From NCBI RefSeq assembly GCF_018402035.1, contig NZ_JAGYJN010000008.1, positions 21,118-85,117 on the forward strand: a DNA stretch of 64,000 bases, read 5' to 3'. Within the stretch, counting starts at the first letter, position 1. The number at the start of each line of letters is the position of its first letter. The DNA is from Roseicyclus sp. (lineage in GTDB: Bacteria > Pseudomonadota > Alphaproteobacteria > Rhodobacterales > Rhodobacteraceae). This document shows, one piece after another, positions 45,113-54,659 of the stretch. Made by a program: the position numbers and the translations under genes. Under the pieces are notes generated by a model that worked only from the letters and a program-made list of their open reading frames with translations, had not been told where the DNA came from and made no database searches.

Positions 45113-46443
45113 ACACGCTATACCATGCGCAACGCGCCATGCGGGCAAAACGGCAAGACGCGCTCAAGCGCGGTGTCGTGGCCGTGCTCGATATCGGAAG
45201 CCACAAGGTCTCGTGTCTTGTGCTGAAATTCGATGCCGCCGAGACTGTCTCGCCCGCCGAAGGGATCGGCGCAATGGCCGGCCAAGCCAGCGTGCGGATC
45301 ATCGGTGCGGCCACGACCCGGTCGCGCGGCATGCGCTTTGGCGAGATTGAAAGCCTGCAAGAGACCGAACGCGCCATCCGCACAGCCGTGCAAGCGGCGC
45401 AGAAAATGGCGCAGATCCGCGTTGACCATGTCATCGTCTCTTTCGCCGGTGGCCGTCCGCGCAGCTACGGGCTTGAGGGTGAGGTTGATATCGGCGGCGG
45501 CACGGTCGAGAACACCGATGTGGCCCGCGTTTTGGCCGCCTGCGATCTGCCTGATCTTGGGGCAGGGCGCGAAGTGCTGCATGCCCAGCCGGTGAATTTC
45601 GCGCTTGATCATCGCAGCGGCCTGACCGATCCGCGCGGCCATGTGGGCAACCGGCTATCGGTTGATTTGCATCTTTTGTCGATTGAGGCGGCGGCAATCG
45701 AAACCTTGCTGCACTGCGTTAAGCGTTGCGATCTGGAATTGGCGGGTCTGGCCTCGGCACCCTATGCGGCGGGGATCTCCAGCCTTGTGGAAGACGAGCA
45801 AGAGTTGGGTGCCGCCTGTATCGATCTGGGCGGCGGGACTGCCAGCCTGTCGATCTTTATCAAGAAACACATGATCTATGCCGATACGGTGCGGATGGGC
45901 GGCGATCATGTCACCAGCGATATCAGCCATGGGCTGCAAATCCCGATGGCCGATGCAGAACGCATCAAATGCCGCTTTGGCGGTGTGATTGCCACCGGGC
46001 TTGATGATCGCGAAGTGATCGAGTTGACCGGCGAGACCGGCGATTGGCACCATGACAGGCGCACCGCCACCCGCGCCGAGTTGATCGGCGTGATGCGCCC
46101 GCGTGTCGAAGAAATCTTGGAAGAGGTGCGCGTGCGGCTTGATGCGGCGGGGTTTGATCATCTGCCCAGCCAGCGCATCGTGTTGACCGGTGGGGCCAGC
46201 CAGATCCCCGGTCTGGACGGGCTGGCCAGCCGCATCTTGGGCAATCAAGTGCGCCTTGGTCGCCCATTGCGCGTGCAGGGCTTGCCGCAATCGGCGGCGG
46301 GGCCTGCATTCTCCTCGCTTGTGGGATTGGCGCTCTTTGCGGCCTATCCGCAAGACGAGTGGTGGGACTTTGAGACCCCCGCCGAACGGCTCCCTGCGCG
46401 CAGCCTCAAGCGGGCGGCCAAATGGTTGCGCGAGAATTGGTAA
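45109..46443 (+). CDS. ftsA: Cell division protein FtsA
   Basis: Actin-like membrane tether of FtsZ, 444 residues. Seen: phosphate-1 VAVLDIGSHKVSCLVL, the SHS2/1C domain with VDHVIVSFAGGRPRSYGLEG, phosphate-2 IDLGGGTASLSIF, adenosine loop LTGGASQIPGLDGLA, and the C-terminal amphipathic helix SLKRAAKWLRENW for membrane binding. A 208-base gap with ftsZ promoters presumably follows. Confidence 0.96.
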   Translation: MNTLYHAQRAMRAKRQDALKRGVVAVLDIGSHKVSCLVLKFDAAETVSPAEGIGAMAGQASVRIIGAATTRSRGMRFGEIESLQETERAIRTAVQAAQKMAQIRVDHVIVSFAGGRPRSYGLEGEVDIGGGTVENTDVARVLAACDLPDLGAGREVLHAQPVNFALDHRSGLTDPRGHVGNRLSVDLHLLSIEAAAIETLLHCVKRCDLELAGLASAPYAAGISSLVEDEQELGAACIDLGGGTASLSIFIKKHMIYADTVRMGGDHVTSDISHGLQIPMADAERIKCRFGGVIATGLDDREVIELTGETGDWHHDRRTATRAELIGVMRPRVEEILEEVRVRLDAAGFDHLPSQRIVLTGGASQIPGLDGLASRILGNQVRLGRPLRVQGLPQSAAGPAFSSLVGLALFAAYPQDEWWDFETPAERLPARSLKRAAKWLRENW

Positions 46444-46651
46444 CCCCCGTATCTGGTGGGCGACAGCTAGACCAAGGGAATTCGGCGGATTTTTGCCCCA
46501 TATTTCGCTTAAACCTTGGAATTTTCGCGTGACGGCCTGCCTGAAAACGGGTAACGTGGTGAGAAATCAGAGGCAAAACGGCAGCACGACGTAAAGATCG
46601 GCGCCACATCGAACATTGATCGCAAAAGATCACATACAGGCGGACGGACCC

Positions 46652-48271
46652 ATGACACTCAATCTTATGTTGCCCAAGAGCCAGCCGGACATGAAACCCC
46701 GGATCACCGTGTTTGGCGTGGGTGGGGCCGGGGGCAATGCGGTCAACAACATGATCGACCAAAGCCTTGATGGCTGCGAATTCGTGGTCGCTAACACCGA
46801 TGCACAGGCCTTGGCGCAGTCGCGGGCCAATGCCCGCATCCAGATGGGCGCGCGCGTGACCGAAGGGTTGGGCGCAGGTGCGCGCCCCGCTGTCGGCGCC
46901 TCGGCTGCGGAAGAGTCGATTGAAGAAATCGTGGATCATCTGGCCGGTGTCCACATGGCCTTTATCACCGCGGGCATGGGTGGCGGTACCGGCACCGGTG
47001 CGGCCCCGATCATCGCGCAGGCCGCGCGCGAATTGGGCGTTTTGACCGTCGGCGTGGTGACCAAGCCCTTTCAGTTCGAAGGTGCCAAGCGCATGCGCCA
47101 AGCCGATGAGGGCATCGAGGCGCTGCAAAAGGTCGTCGATACGCTGATCATCATTCCCAACCAGAACTTGTTCCGTCTGGCCAATGAAAAGACCACCTTC
47201 ACCGAAGCCTTCGCCATGGCCGATGATGTGCTTTATCAGGGTGTGAAGGGCGTGACCGACCTGATGGTTCGTCCCGGTCTGATCAACCTCGATTTCGCCG
47301 ATGTTCGCGCCGTGATGAACGAGATGGGCAAGGCGATGATGGGCACGGGCGAAGCCGATGGCGAGAACCGCGCCCTGCAAGCCGCCGAAAAGGCCATCGC
47401 TAACCCGCTCTTGGATGAGATCAGCCTCAAGGGCGCGCGCGGTGTCTTGATCAACATCACCGGCGGCTATGATCTGACGCTGTTCGAGCTTGACGAGGCG
47501 GCCAACCGGATCCGCGAAGAGGTTGACCCCGAGGCCAATATCATCGTGGGCTCGACCCTCGACACCGCGATGGAAGGTCGGATGCGCGTCAGCGTCGTGG
47601 CCACAGGCATTGATGTGTCTGAAGCCGCCAAAGCCCAGGAAGAGGCGCGCGTTTACGCCGCCGCTGCGGTTGCGGCACGCCCGGCGGTCGCGCCCGCGCC
47701 CGCACCCGAACACGTGGTTGAGCCCGTCCGCGCCGCTTTTGCGCGCCATGATCATGCCGAGCCGTCGCTGTTCAACAGCCTTGGCATGGAGAGTTATGAC
47801 GACGAAGATCTGGGCGCGGTCGATGACATCCCGGCCCCCGTCTATGAGGCGCAGCCGCAAGTTCAGCAGCCGATGGCAGCCACAGCGCGCGCCCCGGCTT
47901 ATGATCAGCCAGCCCATGACACAGTGGCCAGCCAGCCGCAGTTTGCGAGCAACGCGCGACCCGAAGTGCTCGCCCGTCTGCGCGACGCGATCCAAAAAGA
48001 TGTGGCGCGTCCCGCCGCCCCTGCCCAGCCGCAACCGCAGCCCGAGGCGCATAAGGCACGGCTCAGCTTGGGCTCCTTGATCAACCGTATGACGGGCCAT
48101 GCCGAAGAGGCGCATGGCATGATCGAGCGGCGTCAGCCTGCGATGACGGGCACCATCCCGCCGCGCCCGGTTCAGCAGTCTATCCAGCGCGCAATCCCCG
48201 ATGAGGGAATCGTCGATCCCGAACAAGAACGGATCGACATCCCCGCTTTCTTGCGTCGTCAGGCGAATTAA
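46652..48271 (+). CDS. ftsZ: Cell division protein FtsZ
   Basis: Tubulin-like GTPase of 539 residues that forms the Z-ring. Seen: [18 protein letters not shown], the GTP signature [12 protein letters not shown], and a GTPase T7 loop [13 protein letters not shown]. Residues ~1-320 form the polymerising core. A Pro/Ala/Gln-rich linker of about 200 residues follows, then the terminal peptide [11 protein letters not shown] that binds FtsA. It is much longer than E. coli FtsZ because of the linker. The ATG at 46652 gives the usual N terminus. Confidence 0.97.
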   Translation: MTLNLMLPKSQPDMKPRITVFGVGGAGGNAVNNMIDQSLDGCEFVVANTDAQALAQSRANARIQMGARVTEGLGAGARPAVGASAAEESIEEIVDHLAGVHMAFITAGMGGGTGTGAAPIIAQAARELGVLTVGVVTKPFQFEGAKRMRQADEGIEALQKVVDTLIIIPNQNLFRLANEKTTFTEAFAMADDVLYQGVKGVTDLMVRPGLINLDFADVRAVMNEMGKAMMGTGEADGENRALQAAEKAIANPLLDEISLKGARGVLINITGGYDLTLFELDEAANRIREEVDPEANIIVGSTLDTAMEGRMRVSVVATGIDVSEAAKAQEEARVYAAAAVAARPAVAPAPAPEHVVEPVRAAFARHDHAEPSLFNSLGMESYDDEDLGAVDDIPAPVYEAQPQVQQPMAATARAPAYDQPAHDTVASQPQFASNARPEVLARLRDAIQKDVARPAAPAQPQPQPEAHKARLSLGSLINRMTGHAEEAHGMIERRQPAMTGTIPPRPVQQSIQRAIPDEGIVDPEQERIDIPAFLRRQAN

Positions 48272-48291
48272 ACTACTCACTTTCCGAGATG

Positions 48292-48318
48292 AAGGGCCAG
48301 CATTGCGCTGGCCCTTTT
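48292..48318 (+). terminator. Intrinsic terminator after ftsZ
   Basis: AAGGGCCAGC (48292-48301) pairs with GCTGGCCCTT (48307-48316) across an ATTGC loop and is followed by TT and a pyrimidine tract. It lies 20 bases after the ftsZ stop codon and marks the end of the dcw transcript. Confidence 0.9.
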
Positions 48319-48354
48319 CCGTTTCTGGCCAAAGGTTTGAGTTTCCGCAGCCTT

Positions 48355-48380
48355 GGCATCGGCAAAGATTTGCCGATGCC
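48355..48380. other. Near-perfect palindrome in the lpxC upstream region
   Basis: Twelve-base arms (GGCATCGGCAAA / TTTGCCGATGCC) are separated by only GA. It belongs to the same style as the other palindromes of the window: GC outer arms, A-run and T-run inside. It follows the ftsZ terminator and precedes lpxC by 168 bases; it may be a back-up terminator. Confidence 0.45.
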
Positions 48381-48442
48381 CCCCTGCATTGTTGCAAGCC
48401 GTCATAAAGGTTGAATTGTTCCTTTCCCCCGGGGCCGTTATC

Positions 48443-48465
48443 GACCTTAAATGCAGTTAAAGGTC
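48443..48465. promoter_or_regulatory. TTAA-N6-TTAA dyad upstream of lpxC
   Basis: GACCTTAA, six bases, then TTAAAGGTC form an imperfect dyad about 85 bases before the lpxC start. It resembles a CtrA site (TTAA-N7-TTAA) with one base too few in the spacer, so CtrA binding would need testing. Another dimeric regulator is equally possible. Confidence 0.3.
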
Positions 48466-48547
48466 TGGTAATGCCGGGACTGCGGCGCATCACATGAGGC
48501 GATCCAACGCTGGCATGTCGATGGGCAAGGGGGACACGGAGTTGGTC

Positions 48548-49465
48548 ATGCAGGCGACGCTCAAGCAAACGGTCCGGTTATCCGGTGTGGGGCTTCACAC
48601 CGGTCGTCGGGTCAATGTGACGGTAGAGCCGCAAGCGGCCCATATGGGGCTATGGTTTGCGCGTGCCGATCTGCCCAATTCCGCCATGATACCCGCCCGC
48701 TATGACGCCGTTCCGATGAGCCGCCTTTGCACCAAGCTGCGCGGCGACGACGGTGCAGAGGTATCGACCATCGAACATATCATGGCCGCCTTGGCAGGCT
48801 GTGGCATTCATAACGCCTTGGTCGCAGTCGATGGGCCGGAATTGCCCATTCTCGACGGCTCTGCCGCGCCTTTTGTCCGCGCTTTTCTGGCGGCGGGTAT
48901 CCAGCAACAAGATGCACCAATCCACGCGATCAAGATTCTGCGCGAGGTCAAAGTCACCGATGGCGATAGCATTGCGACGCTGTCACCCGCGTCGGGGCTT
49001 GAGATGGATTTCACCATCGATTTCGCCGATGCCGCGATTGGCCGTCAACGCCGCGTCGCCAATCTGGCCAATGGGCGTTTCGTGCGCGAGTTTTGCGATA
49101 GCCGCACCTTCTGCCGCAAATCCGATGTCGATGCGATGCATGCGGCGGGTCTTGCGCTGGGGGGCAGCTATGACAATGCCGTCGTCGTCGATGGCGACAC
49201 CGTGCTGACGCCGGGCGGCCTTCGCCATGCAGATGAGGCGGTGCGCCACAAAATGCTCGATGCTTTGGGTGATCTCGCCTTGGCGGGCGCCCCGATCTTG
49301 GGCCGCTACACCGGCGTGCGCGCGGGCCATATGCTGACCAACCAGCTTTTGCGCGCGCTCTTTGCCAGCCATGGCGCATGGCGCGTGGTCGAGTGCACGC
49401 CGCAACAGGCCGCAAGCCTGCCCGGCATTGGTGTCACAGGGGCCGATCTGGCCCATGTGGCGTGA
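48548..49465 (+). CDS. lpxC: UDP-3-O-acyl-GlcNAc deacetylase
   Basis: Zinc amidase of 305 residues catalysing the committed step of lipid A synthesis. Seen: QTVRLSGVGLHTGRRVNV, STIEHIMAALAGCGIHNALV with the first zinc histidine, GPELPILDGSAAPFV, and GGLRHADEAVRHKMLDALGDL with the remaining zinc ligands and catalytic residues. The ATG at 48548 follows GGAG; an in-frame ATG at 48494 would add 18 atypical residues. Confidence 0.97.
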   Translation: MQATLKQTVRLSGVGLHTGRRVNVTVEPQAAHMGLWFARADLPNSAMIPARYDAVPMSRLCTKLRGDDGAEVSTIEHIMAALAGCGIHNALVAVDGPELPILDGSAAPFVRAFLAAGIQQQDAPIHAIKILREVKVTDGDSIATLSPASGLEMDFTIDFADAAIGRQRRVANLANGRFVREFCDSRTFCRKSDVDAMHAAGLALGGSYDNAVVVDGDTVLTPGGLRHADEAVRHKMLDALGDLALAGAPILGRYTGVRAGHMLTNQLLRALFASHGAWRVVECTPQQAASLPGIGVTGADLAHVA

Positions 49466-49598
49466 TCAAAAAGCCCGGATCATCACCGTGCATGTCATGG
49501 TGAACTCTTGCGTTTTGCACCCAAAAAATATGTGTTAGGACCACGGTACGGCGGGTGCTGCGACAGTGCCCGAAGCGATTAAGACGAGGTTTTCAAGC

Positions 49599-50483
49599 AT
49601 GCAACGGAGCGGTCAGGGCGCGATCCGGAAATGGAGCCTCGGGGCAAGCCTATGTCTGGTCACGGCGCTTGCCGGCTGTGGTGACAATGCCCTTTTTGCC
49701 GAAGGTGGTTTTTTCGCCGGTCGCAGCGCGCCTGTTCCGCTTGAGCAGCTTGATGCAGCGACGATCTTTCAGCGTGGCGAGGCCGCCCTTGCCGCCGAAG
49801 AACCCGAGGATGCCGCCGCCCTTTTCATCGAGGTTGAGCGCCTGCATCCCTATTCGGAATGGGCCAGCCGTGGCTTGATCATGGCCGCATTCTCTTATCA
49901 CGCGGCCAAGGATTACGAGAATGCCCGTATCGCTGCGCAGCGGTTCCTCGATTTTTATCCCGGCGAGGAAGATGCGGCTTATGCGCAGTTCCTCTTGGCG
50001 CTGAGCTATTATGACCAGATCGACCAAGTGGGCCGCGACCAAGGTATCACCTTCCAAGCGTTGCAGGCGCTTCGCGAAGTGATCGAGCGCTATCCCGACA
50101 GCGAATATGCCCAAGACGCGATCTTGCGCTTCGATCTGGCCTTTGACCATCTGGCCGGCAAAGAGATGGAGATTGGGCGCTATTACCTGCGCCAGCAGCA
50201 TTACGCCGCCGCCATCAACCGTTTCCGCGTCGTGGTCGAGCAGTTCCAGACCACCAGCCACACGCCAGAGGCGCTGATGCGTCTGGTCGAGGCATATCTT
50301 GCCTTGGGCCTGACCGATGAGGCGCAGACCGCTGGTGCGATCTTGGGGTATAATTACCAATCCTCGCCCTTCTATGACGATGCGTTTCGTCAGTTGACCG
50401 GGCAGGATTTGGCCCCCGATGCCGCAGGCGAAGGCTGGCTGCGCGATATCTGGCGCCAGACGGTGCGCGGGGATTGGCTCTGA
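49599..50483 (+). CDS. bamD: Outer membrane assembly lipoprotein BamD
   Basis: Lipoprotein of about 294 residues (ComL/YfiO family) in the Bam complex inserting outer-membrane proteins. The signal peptide ends in lipobox LAGC. The TPR-like helical repeats start at ATIFQRGEAALAAEEPEDAA, with HPYSEWASRGLIMAAFSYH, YPDSEYAQDAILRFDLAFDH and YYLRQQHYAAAINRF matching BamD. The ATG at 49599 has GACGAGG upstream; a GTG at 49566 is in frame. The position between lpxC and recN is common in Rhodobacterales. Confidence 0.94.
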   Translation: MQRSGQGAIRKWSLGASLCLVTALAGCGDNALFAEGGFFAGRSAPVPLEQLDAATIFQRGEAALAAEEPEDAAALFIEVERLHPYSEWASRGLIMAAFSYHAAKDYENARIAAQRFLDFYPGEEDAAYAQFLLALSYYDQIDQVGRDQGITFQALQALREVIERYPDSEYAQDAILRFDLAFDHLAGKEMEIGRYYLRQQHYAAAINRFRVVVEQFQTTSHTPEALMRLVEAYLALGLTDEAQTAGAILGYNYQSSPFYDDAFRQLTGQDLAPDAAGEGWLRDIWRQTVRGDWL

Positions 50484-50537
50484 ATTCTGCATTGCTGCCC
50501 GTCATGGGCTGCTGGGGATAGGGACGCGCGGGGCCTG

Positions 50538-52196
50538 ATGCTGCTTCACCTCGATATTCGCGACATGTTGATCATCGACCGGCTGGAGCTTGCCTTTCAG
50601 CCGGGTTTGAACGTGTTGACCGGTGAGACGGGCGCGGGCAAATCCATCTTGCTTGATGCGCTGGGCTTTGCCTTGGGGTGGCGTGGGCGCGCCGATCTGG
50701 TGCGCGCGGGTGCAGCCCAAGGTGAGGTGGTGGCCGAGTTTGCCCTTGGTGCGGGCCATCCCGCCCTTGCGCTGCTCGAGGCCGCGGGTCTGCCCGCAGA
50801 GCCGAGCTTGATCTTGCGCCGGATCAATATGCCCGATGGGCGCAAAATGGCGTGGATCAATGATCGGCGTGCCAGTGGCGATGTGCTGCGCGCGCTCTCC
50901 GATACGCTGGTCGAGCTGCATGGGCAGCAAGATGATCGCGGCCTGCTTGACCCGCGTCAGCACCGCGCGATGCTGGACGATTTCGGCGGGCATGCGGCGA
51001 TGCTTGCTTCACTGCGTGCAAGCTGGTCGGCCCATCGTGCGGCACAAAAGGCGCTGATCACGGCCGAGGCCGATCTTGCCCGGATGCAGGCCGAAGAGGA
51101 TTTCCTCCGCCATGCGGTGGCCGAGTTGGATCAGCTTGACCCGCAACCCGGCGAGGAGGCGGCACTTGATACCAGCCGCCGCTTGATGCAGGCGGCGTCG
51201 AAAATGCGTGAAGATCTGGCGCGCGCGGATGCGGCCCTTGGCCTGCAAGGGGCCGAGGGGGCGATGGGCGATGCGCGGCGCTGGCTTGACGGGCTGGCGG
51301 ACCGGGCCGAGGGTGGGCTTGACGATGCGCTGGCTGCGCTTGAGCGCGCGATGGTGGAGCTTGGTACGGCGCAAGACGCGCTTGCCCGCTTTACCGAGGC
51401 GCTCGATCTTGACCCGCATGCGCTGGAGCGGACCGAGGATCGGCTGTTTGCCTTGCGCGGATTGGCGCGTAAACATGGGGTTGGCCCTGATGATCTGGCC
51501 GCCCTGGCCGGTGATCTGCGCGGCAGGCTTGCCGCCCTTGATGGGGGCACGGGCCAGATCGCCAGCCTTGCCGCGACCGAGCGCGCGGCGGCCAAAGCCT
51601 ATGACGCCTTGGCAGAGACGTTGACGCAGGCACGGCGCGCAGCGGCGCTTAGGCTTGACGCGGCCATGGCGGGCGAGCTTGCGCCGCTGAAGATGGAACG
51701 CGCGGTTTTCACCACTGAGATCACTATTGCCCCCGCAGGCCCGGATGGGGTGGATCAAGTGACATTCGTGGCCGCGACCAACCCCGGCGCGCCCGCAGGT
51801 GCGCTGAACAAGATCGCGTCAGGCGGGGAATTGTCCCGCTTTCTCTTGGCGTTGAAGGTCTGTCTGACCGCGCAGACACGCGGCATCACGATGATCTTTG
51901 ACGAGATCGACCGTGGCGTGGGTGGGGCGACCGCCGATGCGGTGGGCCGGCGCTTGAAAGCCTTGGCTGAAGGGGCGCAGGTCTTGGTCGTCACCCATTC
52001 CCCGCAGGTGGCAGCGCTTGGCGCGCATCATTGGCAGGTCGCCAAACGTGTCGAGGCGGGGATGACGCTTAGCCATGTCAGCGCGCTTGATCCCGCGCAG
52101 CGCATCGATGAGGTCGCGCGCATGCTGGCCGGCGATCGCATCACCGAGGCCGCGCGCGATGCTGCGCGTGCCTTGATCGCCGCGGCGCAAGGCTAA
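50538..52196 (+). CDS. recN: DNA repair protein RecN
   Basis: SMC-like ATPase of 552 residues acting in double-strand break repair. Seen: Walker A GETGAGKSILLDALGFAL at the start, LVELHGQQDDRGLLDPRQH, a long helical middle part, SGGELSRFLLALK signature and Walker B TMIFDEIDRGVGGATADAVG. It is 54 bases after bamD. In several relatives ligA follows recN; here the next gene is a CLC channel after a repeat-rich gap. Confidence 0.96.
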   Translation: MLLHLDIRDMLIIDRLELAFQPGLNVLTGETGAGKSILLDALGFALGWRGRADLVRAGAAQGEVVAEFALGAGHPALALLEAAGLPAEPSLILRRINMPDGRKMAWINDRRASGDVLRALSDTLVELHGQQDDRGLLDPRQHRAMLDDFGGHAAMLASLRASWSAHRAAQKALITAEADLARMQAEEDFLRHAVAELDQLDPQPGEEAALDTSRRLMQAASKMREDLARADAALGLQGAEGAMGDARRWLDGLADRAEGGLDDALAALERAMVELGTAQDALARFTEALDLDPHALERTEDRLFALRGLARKHGVGPDDLAALAGDLRGRLAALDGGTGQIASLAATERAAAKAYDALAETLTQARRAAALRLDAAMAGELAPLKMERAVFTTEITIAPAGPDGVDQVTFVAATNPGAPAGALNKIASGGELSRFLLALKVCLTAQTRGITMIFDEIDRGVGGATADAVGRRLKALAEGAQVLVVTHSPQVAALGAHHWQVAKRVEAGMTLSHVSALDPAQRIDEVARMLAGDRITEAARDAARALIAAAQG

Positions 52197-52218
52197 AGGC
52201 GATTTTTGTATAAGAAGC

Positions 52219-52370
52219 GGGCTTTGCCCCCGCCGCGAGAGGCGGCGATCTTTCAGTCGAGGGGGCTCTGCCCCCGCCGCCAAAGGCGGCGAGCTTTGAG
52301 TCGAGGGGCTCTGCCCCGCCGCGCCCTTTGGGCGCGCCTCCCCCGGAGTATTTTTGAAGCAAAGATGGCG
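52219..52370. repeat. Tandem GC-rich hairpin repeats and CCGGAGTATTTTTG element
   Basis: The 334-base gap between recN and clc holds three imperfect tandem units with 43-44-base period (starting about 52221, 52265 and 52308). Each has a hairpin of the GGGGGCTCTGCCCCC type, and the first two also a GCCGCC/GGCGGC-type hairpin followed by CTTT-AGTCGA. The third unit passes into GCGCCC-TTT-GGGCGC and then CTCCCCCGGAGTATTTTTG with an AAAGATG tail. The rest of the gap (52371-52530) shows no gene. Confidence 0.55.
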
Positions 52371-52530
52371 GGGCGATTTTCCACCTTGGTGATCACGAAA
52401 GTTTTCATCAGCGCCACCAATGCATGGCGATCGTGAACACTCTCACCTTTTCTCAAACCCATCCGTGGCTTACAGCTTGGTTAACCCGTCGCTTGCCGCA
52501 TGCGGAGCGGTTGCGAGAGCGGGGATTGGG

Positions 52531-54243
52531 ATGGGTCCGCGCAAGGGGATGGACGTGGCCGAAACCGTGCTCGGCCTGTTGCGGGAATGGCTTTCATCTG
52601 CCTTGGCGGCAAGCCAGCGCGGCTGGCGTGTGCTGCGTGAGAAGGGGCCAACCCAACTTCAGTTTTGGCTGATTGCTTTGCTGATCGGGATTGCCGCGGG
52701 TTTTGCGGCGCTTTTGTTCCGCAAGGGGATTAGCTGGCTGCAAGAAACCCTTTATGGCGTTGATGATGTGCGCTTGATGCACAGCTTTGCCGAAAGCCTG
52801 CCTTGGTACATGATCTTGCTGATCCCGGTGGCGGGCGGCTTGGTCGTGGGTGTGATCTTGCATATTTTCACCCCCGATGGGCGCGCGCGTTCGGTGGCCG
52901 ATGTGATCGAGGGTGCGGCACTGGCCGATGGGCGGGTCGAGCAAAAGGCAGGCATCGCCTCGGCCTTTGCCTCGCTCATCACGCTGGGCTCGGGCGGCTC
53001 GTCGGGGCGCGAGGGGCCGGTGGTGCATCTGGCTGCCGTGATCTCGAGCAAGGTATCGGATTGGATCAGGGCCGATGGGATCACTGGGCGCGATTTGATG
53101 GGCTGTGCGGTGGCGGCTGCTGTCAGCGCCTCGTTCAATGCGCCCATCGCGGGCGCGCTCTTCGCGCTTGAGGTGGTCTTGCGCCATTTCGCGGTGCATG
53201 CTTTTGCCCCCATCGTGATCGCCTCCGTGGCGGGCACGGTGATCAACCGCCTCGAATTCGGGGGGGTCACGGAATATAGCCTGACCACCGATAGCGCGCT
53301 GCAATTCTATGCTGAATTGCCGGCCTTTTTGATCCTTGGGCTTTTGTGCGGTCTGGTCGCTGTGGCGCTGATGCGCGCGGTGTTTTGGGCCGAGGATCTT
53401 GGCAATCTGGCCCAACGGCTGACGGGCATGCCGCGTTGGCTGAGGCCCGCTTTTGCGGGGCTCATGTTGGGGGGGCTTGCCATTCCCTTTCCCCATATCA
53501 TCGGCGTGGGTTACGAGACGACATCGGCCGCGCTGACCGGATCGCTTTTGCTGCATGAGGCGATCGTGTTCACCATTCTCAAGGTTTTGGCAGTGGCCAT
53601 CACCTTGGGTGGACGCATGGGGGGCGGTATTTTCTCGCCCTCGCTGATGATCGGTGCCATGGCGGGGCTGGCCTTTGGCATCGTCGCGACCGCGATCTTT
53701 CCAAACCAATCAGGCGAAGGCACGCTATATGCGCTTGCAGGCATGGGTGCAGTCGCGGCGGCGGTTCTGGGGGCGCCGATCTCGACCACCTTGATCGTGT
53801 TCGAACTTACCGGTGATTGGCAGACAGGGCTTGCTGTGATGGTCGCGGTCTCGATCTCGACAGCGCTGGCCTCGCGGCTTGTGGATCGATCCTTTTTCCT
53901 GACACAGCTTGAGCGGCGCAATATTCATCTGGCCGCCGGTCCCCAAGCCTATCTTTTGGCGATGTTCCGCGTGGGCCTTGTGATGCGCCCGATGGATCAT
54001 GAAAATGCCGCCCCGCATGAGCAGCTTTTGACCTTGATCGAGCAAGGCATCTATACCGACACCAATGCCACGCTTGAGCGTGCTTTGCCGATCTTCGAGC
54101 GGACGGGGCTTGATTTCGTGCCTGTCGTCCAGCTTGCGCCGGGCGATGGCCCGCCCGCGCTGGAAGGTGCCTTGTTCCATGTCGATGCGCTGAAGGCATA
54201 TAACAGCGCGCTGGCCGCCACGGCGGCCGAAGAACACAGCTGA
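52531..54243 (+). CDS. CLC-type chloride channel / H+ antiporter
   Basis: Polytopic membrane protein of about 570 residues. Seen: GSGGSSGREGPVVHLAA with the gating glutamate in GREGP; FNAPIAGALFALEVVLRHF; and GGRMGGGIFSPSLMIGAMAG, the third selectivity signature. The first filter motif reads GSGGS rather than GSGIP, as in the EriC-like bacterial group. After the membrane part a C-terminal ~100 residues resemble a degenerate CBS region. The start is uncertain: ATG 52531 or 52549. Confidence 0.9.
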   Translation: MGPRKGMDVAETVLGLLREWLSSALAASQRGWRVLREKGPTQLQFWLIALLIGIAAGFAALLFRKGISWLQETLYGVDDVRLMHSFAESLPWYMILLIPVAGGLVVGVILHIFTPDGRARSVADVIEGAALADGRVEQKAGIASAFASLITLGSGGSSGREGPVVHLAAVISSKVSDWIRADGITGRDLMGCAVAAAVSASFNAPIAGALFALEVVLRHFAVHAFAPIVIASVAGTVINRLEFGGVTEYSLTTDSALQFYAELPAFLILGLLCGLVAVALMRAVFWAEDLGNLAQRLTGMPRWLRPAFAGLMLGGLAIPFPHIIGVGYETTSAALTGSLLLHEAIVFTILKVLAVAITLGGRMGGGIFSPSLMIGAMAGLAFGIVATAIFPNQSGEGTLYALAGMGAVAAAVLGAPISTTLIVFELTGDWQTGLAVMVAVSISTALASRLVDRSFFLTQLERRNIHLAAGPQAYLLAMFRVGLVMRPMDHENAAPHEQLLTLIEQGIYTDTNATLERALPIFERTGLDFVPVVQLAPGDGPPALEGALFHVDALKAYNSALAATAAEEHS

Positions 54244-54585
54244 TCAGAGCCGCTCGACCGTCACCCGGTCGGTGTAAAAGGCGATATGGCCCGCGATCAC
54301 GGCTGCGGCGGTGATCGGTGTCTCATAGCTCCATGCCGCGTCGGGCATATCACCTGATGGGACACAGACGGTGTAATAGCTGGCCACGCCCTTGTGTGGG
54401 CAGGTCGTGGCGCTGGCGGTTTTTTCCAAGAACGCCATGCCGATATCCTCGCGCGGGAAATAGATGACGGGGGGGTAATCGCCCTCGGTCAATTCCAGCG
54501 CGCGGTCGCTTTCGCCCAAGATCGCCCCGCCTGCGCGCACCACCCATTTGCCGGGGGCATTTCGGATCGTGATGTTCTCGGCCAT
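54244..54585 (-). CDS. DUF427 domain protein
   Basis: Protein of 113 residues. Seen: AGGAILGESDRALELTEGDYPP cut by family-typical turns, YFPREDI, and TCPHKGVASYY, the DUF427 (NTP_transf_9) core. The family's function is not established. ATG at 54585 has AAAGGAA upstream. It converges on the clc gene with no gap, and the pepP gene begins upstream on the same strand. Confidence 0.85.
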   Translation of the reverse strand: MAENITIRNAPGKWVVRAGGAILGESDRALELTEGDYPPVIYFPREDIGMAFLEKTASATTCPHKGVASYYTVCVPSGDMPDAAWSYETPITAAAVIAGHIAFYTDRVTVERL

Positions 54586-54659
54586 ATGCGTTCCTTTCGT
54601 CGATGCCGTCTTAATGTAGCTCATAGGTCCGGATGCCAAGGGCATGTGACAGGGAGATG

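Noticed and set aside
46444..46651. CtrA site in the ftsA-ftsZ gap
   Set aside because: Only a single TTAA half-site (in CTTAAACC) is present; no second half at the required spacing.
46406..48568. 720-codon open frame on the minus strand across ftsZ
   Set aside because: It lies wholly antisense to ftsZ, has no recognisable domain, and such frames are expected opposite high-G+C genes.
52219..52370. Insertion-sequence remnant
   Set aside because: No transposase fragment or target-site duplication seen; the region is better described as tandem hairpin repeats.
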